Shown here: in pieces, positions 49,280-60,621 of the stretch | How positions within the stretch are numbered: the stretch's first letter is position 1 | How the letters are laid out: every line of letters begins with the position of its first letter | Source of the DNA: Stutzerimonas stutzeri | GTDB lineage: Bacteria; Pseudomonadota; Gammaproteobacteria; Pseudomonadales; Pseudomonadaceae | Assembly: GCA_002339675.1 (NCBI GenBank) | Contig: DDKB01000013.1 | Location: forward strand, 186,001-250,000 | Direction of reading: 5' to 3' | Length of the DNA: 64,000 nucleotides | Position numbers and translations under genes: made by a program | Notes under the pieces: generated by a model | What the model was told of the DNA's origin: nothing | Seen by the model: the letters and a program-made list of their open reading frames with translations, nothing else | The model's database searches: none

Positions 49280-50467
49280 TCAAAGGGCGATGCTGGGGAT
49301 GCGCTGCGGTTGCGGCAAACCGATTTCCTGATCGCTGAGGTAGCAGCCGGGGTCTTCGCCCCAGAGGTTGCCCTCGGCCCAGGCGCGGGTCCGGGTGTTG
49401 CCGTTGCAGATCGACAGCCAGCGACACTCGGCGCAGCGACCGCCAACGGCGCGCGGGTGCTGGCGCAGCTCGGCGAGCAGCGGCTCGGGCTGGTGCAGCC
49501 ACAGTTCGCGGAAGGACTGCCGGCGCACGTTGCCGACGGTGTGTTGCCACCAGTAGGTATCGGGATGCACGTCGCCGATGTTGTCGATATTGGCGATACC
49601 GCTGCCCGACGCGTTGCCGCCCCAGGCGCGCAGCATCCGCTCCAGGCGGTCGCGATGTTCCGGCAACCGGGCCTCGACCCACTGCAGCAGGAGCACCGCG
49701 TCGGCATCGTTGTTGCCGCTGACGAAATCGGTCTCGCGGCCGTTCTGCACGTCGTCCCAGGCCTGCTCGAACAGCTGGTACATGGCGTCGCGGGTCATCT
49801 GGTGATGGGCGTCGGCCTTGCGGCTGCGGCTGCGTTTGCCGCGGCCGCTGTAGTTGAGGTGCGACAGGTAGAACTTCTGCACGTCGTGTTGGCGCATCAG
49901 CGCCAGCAGGGCCGGCAGCTGCGGGTAGTTGTTCTGCGTCAGGGTGGTGCGCAGGCCGACGCGGATGCCGTGCCCGCGGCACAGGTCGATGGCGTGCATG
50001 GACGCGGCGAAGCTGCCCTTGAGCTGGCGCCAGTCGTCGTGCACCGCTTCAAGGCCGTCGATGCTGATGCCGACGTAGTCGTATTTCGCCGCGGCGATCT
50101 GCTGGATGTTCTGCTCGTCGATCAGCGTGCCGTTGGTCGACAGTGCGACGAAGAAGCCGCGCAGGCGCGCGTACTCGGACAGCTCGAAAATGTCGTCGCG
50201 CAGCAAGGGTTCGCCACCGGAGAGGATCAGCACACGAACGCCGGCTTCGTGCAGGTCGTCGATCACCTTGAGCGCTTCGGCGGTGTCCAGTTCGTCGCGA
50301 AATTCACTGTCCGCCGAGGTCGCGTAGCAATGCTTGCAGGTCAGGTTGCAGCGCCGCAGCAGGTTCCAGATCACCACCGGCGGCCGTGCGCCACCGGTGC
50401 TGCGTGCGCCCAGTACCGGCATGGCGGGCCGGGCGAGGGCGCGCAGGTAATGGCTGATTCTCAACAT
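49280..50467 (-). CDS. nirJ: NirJ, radical SAM enzyme of heme d1 synthesis
   Basis: Radical SAM enzyme thought to replace the propionate side chains on the d1 precursor by oxo groups. The 395-residue product has CNLTCKHC (Cys40, Cys44, Cys47) for the SAM-bound cluster, GGEPLL, and a SPASM-like C-terminus with [10 protein letters not shown] and a later cysteine. The start at 50467 follows GGGAG. A 317-bp gap with palindromic repeats separates it from nirH, so expression of nirJEN may depend on read-through or a secondary promoter. Confidence 0.94.
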   Translation of the reverse strand: MLRISHYLRALARPAMPVLGARSTGGARPPVVIWNLLRRCNLTCKHCYATSADSEFRDELDTAEALKVIDDLHEAGVRVLILSGGEPLLRDDIFELSEYARLRGFFVALSTNGTLIDEQNIQQIAAAKYDYVGISIDGLEAVHDDWRQLKGSFAASMHAIDLCRGHGIRVGLRTTLTQNNYPQLPALLALMRQHDVQKFYLSHLNYSGRGKRSRSRKADAHHQMTRDAMYQLFEQAWDDVQNGRETDFVSGNNDADAVLLLQWVEARLPEHRDRLERMLRAWGGNASGSGIANIDNIGDVHPDTYWWQHTVGNVRRQSFRELWLHQPEPLLAELRQHPRAVGGRCAECRWLSICNGNTRTRAWAEGNLWGEDPGCYLSDQEIGLPQPQRIPSIAL

Positions 50468-50784
50468 GAGCGTCTCTCCCCGCGTCACGCATCTTGCGTG
50501 TTTCGATGGAGGCAGCATCCCCGACTGGCGACCGCCAATCCTTGACCGTAAACAATAAAGAGGTGGGGGCCGGCACCGTGGTAGAGCAGGCCGGTGTTCT
50601 TGGGTGCGGCAGCTGTCCGGGTAGCAGGACGGGCTGGGCGGCGTTCAGTTTCAGGCCGTCATGGGTGCTACAGAATCGATTGCGGTGGGCTCAAGCCCAC
50701 CAAGACAAGTCGCGTTCGGTCGCGATAGCGGTGGGCTGAGGCGGAATGCCGCCCGGCCGACGCAACCGGGTCCGATCGGCGGCC
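50468..50784. other. Repeat-bearing gap between nirH and nirJ
   Basis: No gene is supportable here. It contains a GGTGGGCT-CA-AGCCCACC palindrome (50684-50701), a nearby half copy (GCGGTGGGCTGAGG, about 50729-50742) and TTCAGGCC resembling the start of the 55-bp repeat. I see no ANR box. Confidence 0.6.
50684..50701. repeat. GGTGGGCT/AGCCCACC palindrome inside the nir operon
   Basis: An 8-bp perfect stem with a 2-nt centre; member of the window-wide family. It lies within a transcribed region between nirH and nirJ. Confidence 0.8.
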
Positions 50785-51297
50785 CTAGCGACGACTGCCG
50801 ACACGCAGCCCGGTTTTCTTGAGGATGCGGCTGCTGACCAGCATTTCGTCGGCGCGGCAGGCGCTGCCGAGCAATGCGCGGATTTCGGCGCGATAGCCGT
50901 CGATCTCCTCGGCGCTGCGGCCGTGGACCATGGCGAACAGGTTGTAGTACCAGCCGTCCTGGCGCGGCCGGCGATAGCAATGGCTGACGAAGGCTTGTGC
51001 GCCGACCAGCGGGCCGAGACGGGCGATCTCGGCGTCATCCACATCCCAGACGGTCATGCCGTTGTGCCGATAGCCGAGGCGGTAATGGTTGGGCACGGCG
51101 GCGATGCGGCGGATGGCGCCCTCGGCCTGCAGCTGCTGCAGCAGGGCGAGCGTGGCCTCGACACTGATCTCCAGGCGCTCGGCGAGCCAGCCCCAGGGAT
51201 CCTCCACCAGCGGCAGCCCGCCCTCGGTGAGCGCAACCAGGCGTTGGGCCAGCTCCTCCTGTTCGGAGGCGTCAGACGGCGAAATGCAAGCCGACAT
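50785..51297 (-). CDS. nirH: NirH, siroheme decarboxylase subunit
   Basis: One of four related Lrp/AsnC-like proteins (NirD, NirL, NirG, NirH) that decarboxylate siroheme to didecarboxysiroheme. The 170-residue product has a winged-helix N-terminus (LAQRLVALTEGGLPLVEDPW) and the L/H-type signature CYRRPRQDGWYYNLFAMVHG. The start at 51297 has GGAGGAG and lies 26 bp inside the end of nirG. As in NirL, the motif order suggests pairing with a D/G-type partner. Confidence 0.9.
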   Translation of the reverse strand: MSACISPSDASEQEELAQRLVALTEGGLPLVEDPWGWLAERLEISVEATLALLQQLQAEGAIRRIAAVPNHYRLGYRHNGMTVWDVDDAEIARLGPLVGAQAFVSHCYRRPRQDGWYYNLFAMVHGRSAEEIDGYRAEIRALLGSACRADEMLVSSRILKKTGLRVGSRR

Positions 51298-51715
51298 GGT
51301 AGGTCTCCTCCTTGGGCAGGTTGAGCACGGGCAGGCCCGTCTCGGTTTCGATGCGGGCGATGGTCTCGGCGATGCCTTGCGGGGTGGCGCAACCAAGTAC
51401 GAACCACATGTTCCAGGCATGCTCGCGGCGGTAGTTGTGCGCCACTTCCGGCATCGCGGCCAGTTGCTCGGCCACCTGATCGAAACGCGCTTCGGGCACC
51501 GATAGCGCGGCCAGGGTAAAGGCGCCGCCGAGTCGCTCGATGTCGAACATGGGGCCGAAACGGGTCAGGGTGCCGTCGTCGAGCAGGGCCTGGACACGCG
51601 CGCGCAGCTGGGAGGCGTCGGCGTTCAGCTCCTCGGCCAGCGTCTGCCAGGGGTGACGGACCAGCGGCAGGCCATGCTGCAGGCGGTTGATCAGGTGCCG
51701 GTCGAATTCATCCAT
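51272..51715 (-). CDS. nirG: NirG, siroheme decarboxylase subunit
   Basis: Subunit of 147 residues in the heme d1 pathway. N-terminal helix-turn-helix-like part ([19 protein letters not shown]) and the D/G-type signature [15 protein letters not shown]. It overlaps nirL upstream by 8 bp and nirH downstream by 26 bp, a sign of coupled translation. It closely resembles NirD ([14 protein letters not shown]), so the D-L and G-H pairs look like an ancient tandem duplication. Confidence 0.9.
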   Translation of the reverse strand: MDEFDRHLINRLQHGLPLVRHPWQTLAEELNADASQLRARVQALLDDGTLTRFGPMFDIERLGGAFTLAALSVPEARFDQVAEQLAAMPEVAHNYRREHAWNMWFVLGCATPQGIAETIARIETETGLPVLNLPKEETYHVGLHFAV

Positions 51716-52223
51716 GGGCGGCCACCGGGCTCGCGGGCGGCGCGTAACGGCCGCCGCATTGCTTGAAGGCGCGGGTGCTGAACAACAGCTGGTGCGGCAC
51801 GTCGCTCAGGCCCTGCTCGGCGAGCAGATCGGCGATCAATCGACACACCTGCTCGCGCTCGCGGCCGTGGACCATGCAGAACAGGTTGTAGGGCCAGTCC
51901 GGCAGGCGCCGTGGCCGTTGGTAGCAGAGGTTGATGCCGGCGGCCTGGCCGAGGCGCTGGCCGACCGCGTCGACGATCTCGTCCGGGATGTCCATCACCA
52001 GCATGGCGTTGGCGCGAAAGCCCAGGGCGCGGTGCTTGATGACCAGTCCCATGCGGCGAAACAACCCGCTGTCGCTCCAGCGGCGGACCTGCTCGAGTAC
52101 TGCCTCTTCGCTGGCGCCGATGCGCTCGGCCAGCAGCTGATAGGGGCGGGCGGCAAGCGGCAGGCCGGCTTCGAGCAGACGGCGCAGCTGCAGGGCTTGT
52201 AGTTCGTCGAGCACGGCGGTCAT
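51708..52223 (-). CDS. nirL: NirL, siroheme decarboxylase subunit
   Basis: Subunit of 171 residues. Winged-helix start ([20 protein letters not shown]) and L/H-type signature [25 protein letters not shown] region near residues 105-125. It overlaps nirD by four bases (ATGA) and nirG by 8 bp. In some bacteria NirD and NirL are one fused protein; here they are separate. Confidence 0.9.
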   Translation of the reverse strand: MTAVLDELQALQLRRLLEAGLPLAARPYQLLAERIGASEEAVLEQVRRWSDSGLFRRMGLVIKHRALGFRANAMLVMDIPDEIVDAVGQRLGQAAGINLCYQRPRRLPDWPYNLFCMVHGREREQVCRLIADLLAEQGLSDVPHQLLFSTRAFKQCGGRYAPPASPVAAHG

Positions 52224-52678
52224 GGCGCGTCTCCAATAGGGAAGCCAAGGTCGATGCGGTAGGCCGCCTGCATCGGCAGGTCGAGGGGGACGAGCCCGGT
52301 ATCTGCCTCGATCCGTGCCAGCAGCGCCTCGACGTGAGCCCGGTCGGGACCGGTCAGCACGAACCAGAGGTTGTAGCGGTGCTCGCGCAGGTAGTTGTGG
52401 TTGACCTCGGGGTAGCTGTTGATCCGCGCGGCGACCGATTCCAGGCGCGCCTCGGGCACCGCCAGGGCGACCAGGGTGCTGGCCCCGGCGCGGCTGTGCT
52501 CGAACACCGGGCCGACGCGCGACAGGCCGCCGCCGTGCTCCAGGGCCTCAAGGCAGGCCAGCACCTCGGCTTCGCTGCACTCCAGCGCCTCGGCCATGGC
52601 GCGGTAGGGCTCGGCGCATAGGGGCATGCCGTGCTGGAAGCGGTCAATCAGGCGACGGCTGAGGGCATCGATCTGCAT
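52220..52678 (-). CDS. nirD: NirD, siroheme decarboxylase subunit
   Basis: Subunit of 152 residues acting on siroheme. It has [19 protein letters not shown] at the N-terminus and the D/G-type signature [14 protein letters not shown]. It begins 1 bp after the nirF stop codon and overlaps nirL (ATGA). Confidence 0.9.
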   Translation of the reverse strand: MQIDALSRRLIDRFQHGMPLCAEPYRAMAEALECSEAEVLACLEALEHGGGLSRVGPVFEHSRAGASTLVALAVPEARLESVAARINSYPEVNHNYLREHRYNLWFVLTGPDRAHVEALLARIEADTGLVPLDLPMQAAYRIDLGFPIGDAP

Positions 52679-52679
52679 G

Positions 52680-53858
52680 TCACAGCCCCGTCTCGTGGGC
52701 GCGGCTGCTGAAGAAGATGCCGCTCGGGCTGTCGGCGGGCAGGCGCTTGATCAGCTTCAAGGTGTAGGGATCCCAGACCTGGATTTCGTTGCCGTCGCGC
52801 ACCGACAGCCAGAGCTGCTCGCCGCGCGGGGTGAACTCCATGTGCAGCACGGCCGGACCGGGTTCGAGGGTCTTGATGATCTGGTGGGTTTCCGTGTCGA
52901 TCACCTGCACCTTGCCGTTGTCCGGGTGGGCGAAGTTGACCCAGATCTGCCGCGTGTCCGGGCGCGACATGACGAACACCGGCTGACCGGCGACGTCGAT
53001 GGCGTCGGTCTGCTTCCAGTTCTGCGAATCCATCACCAGTACGCGGTGCTGGCCGACCGCGGGCACGAAGGTCTGGTTACCGGCCACCGTCCAGCCCTCC
53101 AGGTGCGGCATCTTGTAGACCGGCAGTTTTTCCTCGCCGCGGCCGTAGCCGTCGATGATCCGCTCGACGCCGCGGTCCGGGTGCCAGAGATCGATCTTGG
53201 CCATGCCGTCCTCGCCGAACAGTCCGGCAATGTAATAGCGGCCTTCTGGGGTGAGCAGGCCGTCATAGGGCTGCTTGCCGACGTGCTCGAAGCGGGTCAC
53301 CACCGGCGTGTTGCCCTGACTGAAGTCCAGCAGCCAGCTCTCGCCAGTGTCGAACAGGCTGTAGATGAAGCGCCGGCCGGGGGCGTCGATGACGCCGACC
53401 ACGCGGGAGTTGCGGCTACCGTCGGCCAGTGGGGTGGCCGGGACGTCGGCGACCAGTTCGAGCGTCTGGGCATCGAAGACTTTTACGCCGCCGGGTTCGT
53501 AGTTGCCGACGGCGATCAGCTTGCCGTCCTGGCTGATGGCGCCGCCGATGCTGTTGCCGCCCTGGATGATGCGTTTGTCGATGCGCTGGCGCAGCAGGTC
53601 GACCTTGGTCAGCCCGCCGTCACGGCCGAAGACATAGGCGAAGCGCTCATCGCGGGAGAACACCACCGAGGCGTGGGACAGGTCGCCTAGCCCTTCGATT
53701 CGGGCCAGGCGTGTCTGGCCGGTGGTTTCGACAATCTGCAGGGCGCCGGTGGCGCGCTCGACCACCACGCCGAGGTCGCCTGTGCCGCGCAGCGGTTGCC
53801 CGGCACAGGCGCCGAGCAGCAGGCTGGCCGCGGCCAGCAACAGGGAGGGACGCATCAT
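52680..53858 (-). CDS. nirF: NirF, heme d1 synthesis lipoprotein
   Basis: Periplasmic, membrane-anchored protein of 392 residues needed late in heme d1 synthesis, with a d1-domain-like propeller but no cytochrome c domain. A lipoprotein signal (MMRPSLLLAAASLLLGAC) ends in LGAC. Propeller features resemble NirS and NirN (GWTVAGNQTFVPAVGQHRVL; IWVNFAHPDNGKVQVIDTET). The start is the first of two ATG codons, at 53858, overlapping the nirC stop as ATGA. Confidence 0.93.
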   Translation of the reverse strand: MMRPSLLLAAASLLLGACAGQPLRGTGDLGVVVERATGALQIVETTGQTRLARIEGLGDLSHASVVFSRDERFAYVFGRDGGLTKVDLLRQRIDKRIIQGGNSIGGAISQDGKLIAVGNYEPGGVKVFDAQTLELVADVPATPLADGSRNSRVVGVIDAPGRRFIYSLFDTGESWLLDFSQGNTPVVTRFEHVGKQPYDGLLTPEGRYYIAGLFGEDGMAKIDLWHPDRGVERIIDGYGRGEEKLPVYKMPHLEGWTVAGNQTFVPAVGQHRVLVMDSQNWKQTDAIDVAGQPVFVMSRPDTRQIWVNFAHPDNGKVQVIDTETHQIIKTLEPGPAVLHMEFTPRGEQLWLSVRDGNEIQVWDPYTLKLIKRLPADSPSGIFFSSRAHETGL

Positions 53859-54196
53859 GGCGTGGGTGTTCCTTGCAGGAGTCGGTCGACCAGCCAGGCG
53901 ATGTCCTGCTCGCTGAGCAGCGCGCTCCAGCCGGGCATGGCGGTGTCGGGACGACCGTGGGTGACGGTGGCGATCAGGGTGTCGCGGGACTTGCCGGCAA
54001 TGGCGTCGCGGGTCAGGGCCGGGCCGAGTCCGCCGGTCAGGCGCATGCCGTGGCAGGAGCCGCAATCCTGCAGCAGCAGGCGTTCGAGCTGGTCCTGGCG
54101 TTCGGCCGTGAGGTCGGCTGCCCGCACCGTGGAAAAGGGGAGGAGGGACACCAGGGTGAGCCCCAAACCGATAACTGCATGTCGGGACCGCTTCAT
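53855..54196 (-). CDS. nirC: NirC, periplasmic cytochrome c
   Basis: Small monoheme cytochrome c of 113 residues with signal peptide and CGSCH (Cys45, Cys48, His49); Met in MPGW is the likely sixth ligand. It has been proposed to carry electrons for heme d1 maturation or to NirS. It lies 16 bp after nirM and overlaps nirF by four bases. Confidence 0.92.
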   Translation of the reverse strand: MKRSRHAVIGLGLTLVSLLPFSTVRAADLTAERQDQLERLLLQDCGSCHGMRLTGGLGPALTRDAIAGKSRDTLIATVTHGRPDTAMPGWSALLSEQDIAWLVDRLLQGTPTP

Positions 54197-54212
54197 GATG
54201 CCCTCCAGGGTG

Positions 54213-54527
54213 TTACTTCTTGCTCAGGACCCACTCGGCGAGGGTCTTGGCTTCTTCTTCGGTGACCGGGTTTGGCGGCATCGGGATCTGGCCCCAGGTG
54301 CCGACGGTGCCGTTCTTGATGCGGCCGGCGAGCAGGTCTGCGGCGCCTTCCTGGCCGGCGTACTTGGCGGCGACGTCCTTGAATGCGGGTCCGACGACCT
54401 TGGTATCGACGCTATGGCAGGCCGCACATGGCTTGCTCTTGAACAGCGCTTCGCCATCCTGCGCCATGGCCGGCTGGATCATCAGCGCACCGCCAAGGGC
54501 GAGCAGCGGGATCAGTACTTTTTTCAT
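54213..54527 (-). CDS. nirM: Cytochrome c-551
   Basis: Periplasmic electron donor to cytochrome cd1 nitrite reductase. The 104-residue precursor has a signal peptide ending AMA, then mature [16 protein letters not shown] (Cys34, Cys37, His38) and the Met-ligand loop [11 protein letters not shown] typical of Pseudomonas c551. It follows nirS directly, with a stem-loop in the 53-bp gap. nirT and nirB, present here in P. stutzeri ZoBell, are absent. Confidence 0.95.
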   Translation of the reverse strand: MKKVLIPLLALGGALMIQPAMAQDGEALFKSKPCAACHSVDTKVVGPAFKDVAAKYAGQEGAADLLAGRIKNGTVGTWGQIPMPPNPVTEEEAKTLAEWVLSKK

Positions 54528-54551
54528 CGGTTACTTCCTCAAGGCTAGGGT

Positions 54552-54571
54552 GGGGGAGTCTTCGCTCCCCC
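54552..54571 (-). terminator. Stem-loop between nirS and nirM
   Basis: GGGGGAG-TCTTCG-CTCCCCC, a 7-bp perfect stem about 10 nt after the nirS stop. It lacks a T-run, so it is more likely a partial terminator or RNA-stabilising structure that sets nirS above the downstream genes. Confidence 0.55.
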
Positions 54572-54580
54572 GATGGGCAC

Positions 54581-56537
<1,957 letters not shown>

Positions 56538-56627
56538 GCTTCGCCGGCGGATGGCTTGAGGCGCGCGGGGCGCGGCGGGTAGCTTGGCGGCAGATGCTTA
56601 ACCAACCGTTGCAGTGAGGTATTGCCA

Positions 56628-57434
56628 ATGAATGCGCCCGAGAACCTGGTCGGCGTGACGGCTGCTCCGTTCTATCAATCGCTGGGCAACGAGGAGACCC
56701 TCTTCGAACAGGCCTGGCGGCACGGCATGCCGGTGCTGATCAAGGGACCCACCGGCTGCGGCAAGACCCGCTTCGTGCAGCACATGGCCCATCGGCTGAA
56801 CCTGCCGCTGTATACCGTGGCCTGCCATGACGACCTGTCCGCCGCCGACCTGGTCGGCCGCCACCTGATCGGTGCCCAGGGCACCTGGTGGCAGGACGGC
56901 CCGCTGACCCGCGCGGTGCGCGAAGGCGGCATCTGCTACCTCGACGAGGTGGTGGAGGCGCGCCAGGACACCGCCGTGGTGCTGCACCCGCTGGCCGACG
57001 ACCGCCGCGAGCTGTTCATCGAGCGCACCGGCGAGGCGCTCAAGGCGCCACCGGGCTTCATGCTGGTGGTCAGCTACAACCCCGGCTACCAGAACCTGCT
57101 CAAGGGCATGAAGCCCAGTACCCGCCAGCGCTTCGTGGCCATGCGCTTCGACTATCCGGCCGCCGCCGAGGAAGAGCGCATCGTCGCCAATGAGGCGCAG
57201 GTGGACGCGGCCCTGGCGCACCAGGTGGTCAAGCTGGGGCAGGCCCTGCGCCGCCTCGAGCAGCATGACCTGGAGGAAGTCGCCTCGACCCGCCTGCTGA
57301 TCTTTACCGCACGGATGATTCGTTCCGGCATGAGCCCGCGCGAAGCCTGCCTGGCCTGCCTGGCCGAGCCGCTGTCGGACGACGCGCAAACCGTCGCGGC
57401 GCTGATGGATGTGGTCGATGTCCATTTCGCATGA
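56628..57434 (+). CDS. nirQ: NirQ/NorQ, MoxR-type AAA+ ATPase
   Basis: Cytosolic AAA+ chaperone needed to activate NO reductase, acting with the VWA protein NorD. The 268-residue product has Walker A GPTGCGKTR, Walker B ICYLDEVVEA and sensor 1 in FMLVVSYNPGYQ. The start at 56628 has GAGG upstream. Its end overlaps nirO, forming nirQOP as in P. aeruginosa. Confidence 0.93.
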   Translation: MNAPENLVGVTAAPFYQSLGNEETLFEQAWRHGMPVLIKGPTGCGKTRFVQHMAHRLNLPLYTVACHDDLSAADLVGRHLIGAQGTWWQDGPLTRAVREGGICYLDEVVEARQDTAVVLHPLADDRRELFIERTGEALKAPPGFMLVVSYNPGYQNLLKGMKPSTRQRFVAMRFDYPAAAEEERIVANEAQVDAALAHQVVKLGQALRRLEQHDLEEVASTRLLIFTARMIRSGMSPREACLACLAEPLSDDAQTVAALMDVVDVHFA

Positions 57435-58005
57435 GATGACGGCGCCTGCGCAGCGGCGGCTGCCGGGCGACCTGGCCATGTGGTTCTTCATCCTCGCCGA
57501 GTTGACCGTTTTCGCCATCCTGATCCTGGCCTTTGCGGTGGCCCAGTGGCTCGCCCCCGAGGCGTTTCGCGAAAGCCGCGCGGCGCTGGACAGCTCGATC
57601 GGGCTGGCGCTGACCCTGAGCCTGCTGACCTCCGGCCTGCTCGCCGCTCTGGCGGTGGAACAGGTGCGCCAGGGGCAGTCGCGGCGAGGCGCGTTGCTGC
57701 TCCTCTGCGCCTTGCTCAGCGCCTGCGTCTACGTGGGGCTCAAGCTCAACGAATACAGCCATCTGGCCGGGCTGGGCCTGGGGCTGGAGCACAACACCTT
57801 CTTCACCCTGTACTGGATTCTCACCGGCTTCCACTTCCTGCATGTGCTGCTGGGCATGGTCATCCTTGCCTGGATGGCCGAACGCTGTCGCCGAGGCGCC
57901 TACCGGCCGGGCGACAGCGCCGGGCTGGAATCCGGGGTGCTCTACTGGCACATGGTGGACATGGTCTGGGTGCTGCTGTTTCCGCTGGTCTACATCATCA
58001 ATTGA
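57418..58005 (+). CDS. nirO: NirO (NorE-like), cytochrome c oxidase subunit III homologue
   Basis: Membrane protein of 195 residues with five hydrophobic segments and the subunit III-like features LPGDLAMWFFILAEL, HNTFFTLYWILTGFHFLHV and YWHMVDMVWVLLFPLVY. It supports NO reductase assembly or activity but has no redox centre. Three in-frame ATG codons (57409, 57418, 57436) are possible; 57418 is chosen as the middle option and 57436 is equally plausible. All but the last overlap nirQ. Confidence 0.85.
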   Translation: MSISHEMTAPAQRRLPGDLAMWFFILAELTVFAILILAFAVAQWLAPEAFRESRAALDSSIGLALTLSLLTSGLLAALAVEQVRQGQSRRGALLLLCALLSACVYVGLKLNEYSHLAGLGLGLEHNTFFTLYWILTGFHFLHVLLGMVILAWMAERCRRGAYRPGDSAGLESGVLYWHMVDMVWVLLFPLVYIIN

Positions 58006-58015
58006 GGAGGGTCGG

Positions 58016-58267
58016 ATGTCCGCGTCCATCGTGCTGGTCCTCTGCTGGCTCGGGCTGGCAGTGCTGACCACCCTTACCGTGCTGCTGGGCAGTGCCGGCT
58101 CGACCCTGCTGCTCGCCGCGGCGGTCCTCGCCGTGGCCCTGGCCAAAGCCTGGGTCATCTCCGACGGCTTCATGGAGCTGCGCCACGCGCCTTCAATGTG
58201 GCGCCTGCTGCTGTTCTGCTGGCCAATGGTGATGGCCGGCGGCGTGCTGCTGACCCTCGCGCTGTAG
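58016..58267 (+). CDS. nirP: NirP (NorF-like), cytochrome oxidase subunit IV-type protein
   Basis: Small membrane protein of 83 residues with three hydrophobic segments and the subunit IV signature AKAWVISDGFMELRHAPSMW. Last gene of nirQOP, 10 bp after nirO, with GAGGAGG before the start. It probably forms a complex with NirO that helps NO reductase. Confidence 0.86.
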   Translation: MSASIVLVLCWLGLAVLTTLTVLLGSAGSTLLLAAAVLAVALAKAWVISDGFMELRHAPSMWRLLLFCWPMVMAGGVLLTLAL

Positions 58268-58302
58268 CAAGGCACAGGCTTTACTGTGCGGCCGTTTCTA
58301 TC

Positions 58303-58324
58303 GGTGGGCTGAAGCCCACCCTAC
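58303..58324. repeat. GGTGGGCT/AGCCCACC palindrome, copy 1 after nirP
   Basis: GGTGGGCT-GA-AGCCCACC followed by CTAC, the mirror of GTAGGG at the element head. Confidence 0.8.
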
Positions 58325-58376
58325 CTGCTGGGGTTTCGGCAGCGGTGACCATCCACGGCCATGTGGACCGTAGCCC

Positions 58377-58398
58377 GTAGAGTGGGCTTCAGCCCACT
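58377..58398. repeat. GTAGAGTGGGCT palindrome, copy 2 after nirP
   Basis: GTAGAGTGGGCT-TC-AGCCCACT, inverted relative to copy 1 and about 55 bp from it; together they form a head-to-head pair. Confidence 0.8.
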
Positions 58399-58502
58399 GC
58401 GATGCGCGCCGGATTGCCGCGATGCACCGGCCCCCAAGACAAGCACCGATACGCCGCCTGCCCCTCGATCCGGTCACTGTTTCGCGCGCTGGACTCCGCC
58501 AT

Positions 58503-58522
58503 GGGTGGGCTGCAGCCCGCCC
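58503..58522. repeat. GGGTGGGCT palindrome, copy 3 before norC
   Basis: GGGTGGGCT-GC-AGCCCGCCC, a slightly diverged copy 66 bp upstream of the norC regulatory box. Confidence 0.7.
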
Positions 58523-58587
58523 TCCGAGACGCGCGGCGAGCGCCATCGGGCGTTCGGGAAAGACCCACCATTGCGTTCAGGTTTTTC

Positions 58588-58601
58588 TTGATTGCCATCA
58601 A
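58588..58601 (+). promoter_or_regulatory. ANR/DNR box of norCBD
   Basis: TTGAT-TGCC-ATCAA, perfect match, centred about 61 bp before the norC start. A TTAAAC hexamer at 58624-58629 is in the right place for a -10. Confidence 0.85.
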
Positions 58602-58655
58602 GCAGGTTTCGATAGCTGCCTTCTTAAACTGGCCACGCCAACTGAGGAGGCGACC

Positions 58656-59096
58656 ATGTCCGAGACCTTTACTAAGGGGATGGCCAGAAACATCTACTTC
58701 GGGGGAAGCGTGTTCTTCTTCCTGGTGTTTTTAGGCCTGACCTATCACACAGAGCAGACTTTCCCCGAGCGATCCAACGAAACGGCGCTGTCCGAATCGG
58801 TGGTGCGCGGCAAGGCGGTCTGGGAAAACAACAACTGCATCGGCTGCCATAGCCTGCTGGGTGAAGGCGCCTACTTCGCGCCGGAACTGGGCAACGTCTT
58901 TGTCCGTCGCGGTGAGGATGCGGCCTTCAAGCCCTTCCTGCAGGCCTGGATGAAGGCGCAGCCGCTGGGCGTCCCCGGTCGCCGTACGATGCCGCAGTTC
59001 AACCTGAGCGAACAGCAAGTTGACGATCTGGCCGAATTCCTCAAATGGACCTCGAAGATCGACACCAACAACTGGCCGCCAAACAAGGAGGGCTAA
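58656..59096 (+). CDS. norC: Nitric oxide reductase cytochrome c subunit
   Basis: Membrane-anchored cytochrome c subunit of cNOR, 146 residues: one N-terminal helix (FGGSVFFFLVFLGLTY), then a periplasmic heme domain with CIGCH (Cys61, Cys64, His65) and Met in RRTMPQF as sixth ligand. It receives electrons from c551 and passes them to NorB. GAGGAGG precedes the start. norB follows after 3 bp. Confidence 0.96.
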   Translation: MSETFTKGMARNIYFGGSVFFFLVFLGLTYHTEQTFPERSNETALSESVVRGKAVWENNNCIGCHSLLGEGAYFAPELGNVFVRRGEDAAFKPFLQAWMKAQPLGVPGRRTMPQFNLSEQQVDDLAEFLKWTSKIDTNNWPPNKEG

Positions 59097-60527
<1,431 letters not shown>

Positions 60528-60544
60528 GCGACACGCTGAGGGAA

Positions 60545-60576
60545 ACGACGGCCCGGCTGACCCAGCGGGCCGTCGT
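60545..60576. terminator. Hairpin between norB and norD
   Basis: ACGACGGCCCG, 10-nt loop, CGGGCCGTCGT: an 11-bp perfect stem, followed by CGTTT. It is probably a partial terminator that lowers norD relative to norCB. Confidence 0.65.
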
Positions 60577-60621
60577 CGTTTCGATACCTGATCTACGAAC
60601 AGCGCCAGGGGAGTGATCGCA

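Larger units (their letters stand above)
58268..58655. other. Repeat-rich promoter region of norCBD
   Basis: About 390 bp. Three copies of the GTAGGGTGGGCT palindrome family (58303, 58377, 58503) come first, then a perfect ANR/DNR box at 58588-58601 and GAGGAGG at about 58644. A long frame through this gap into norC has no homology before 58656. Confidence 0.75.

Noticed and set aside
48379..49707. N-terminal extension of the nirN frame to 940 residues
   Set aside because: The added part is nirE and nirJ sequence in another frame; the NirN signal peptide and ribosome site are at 48378.
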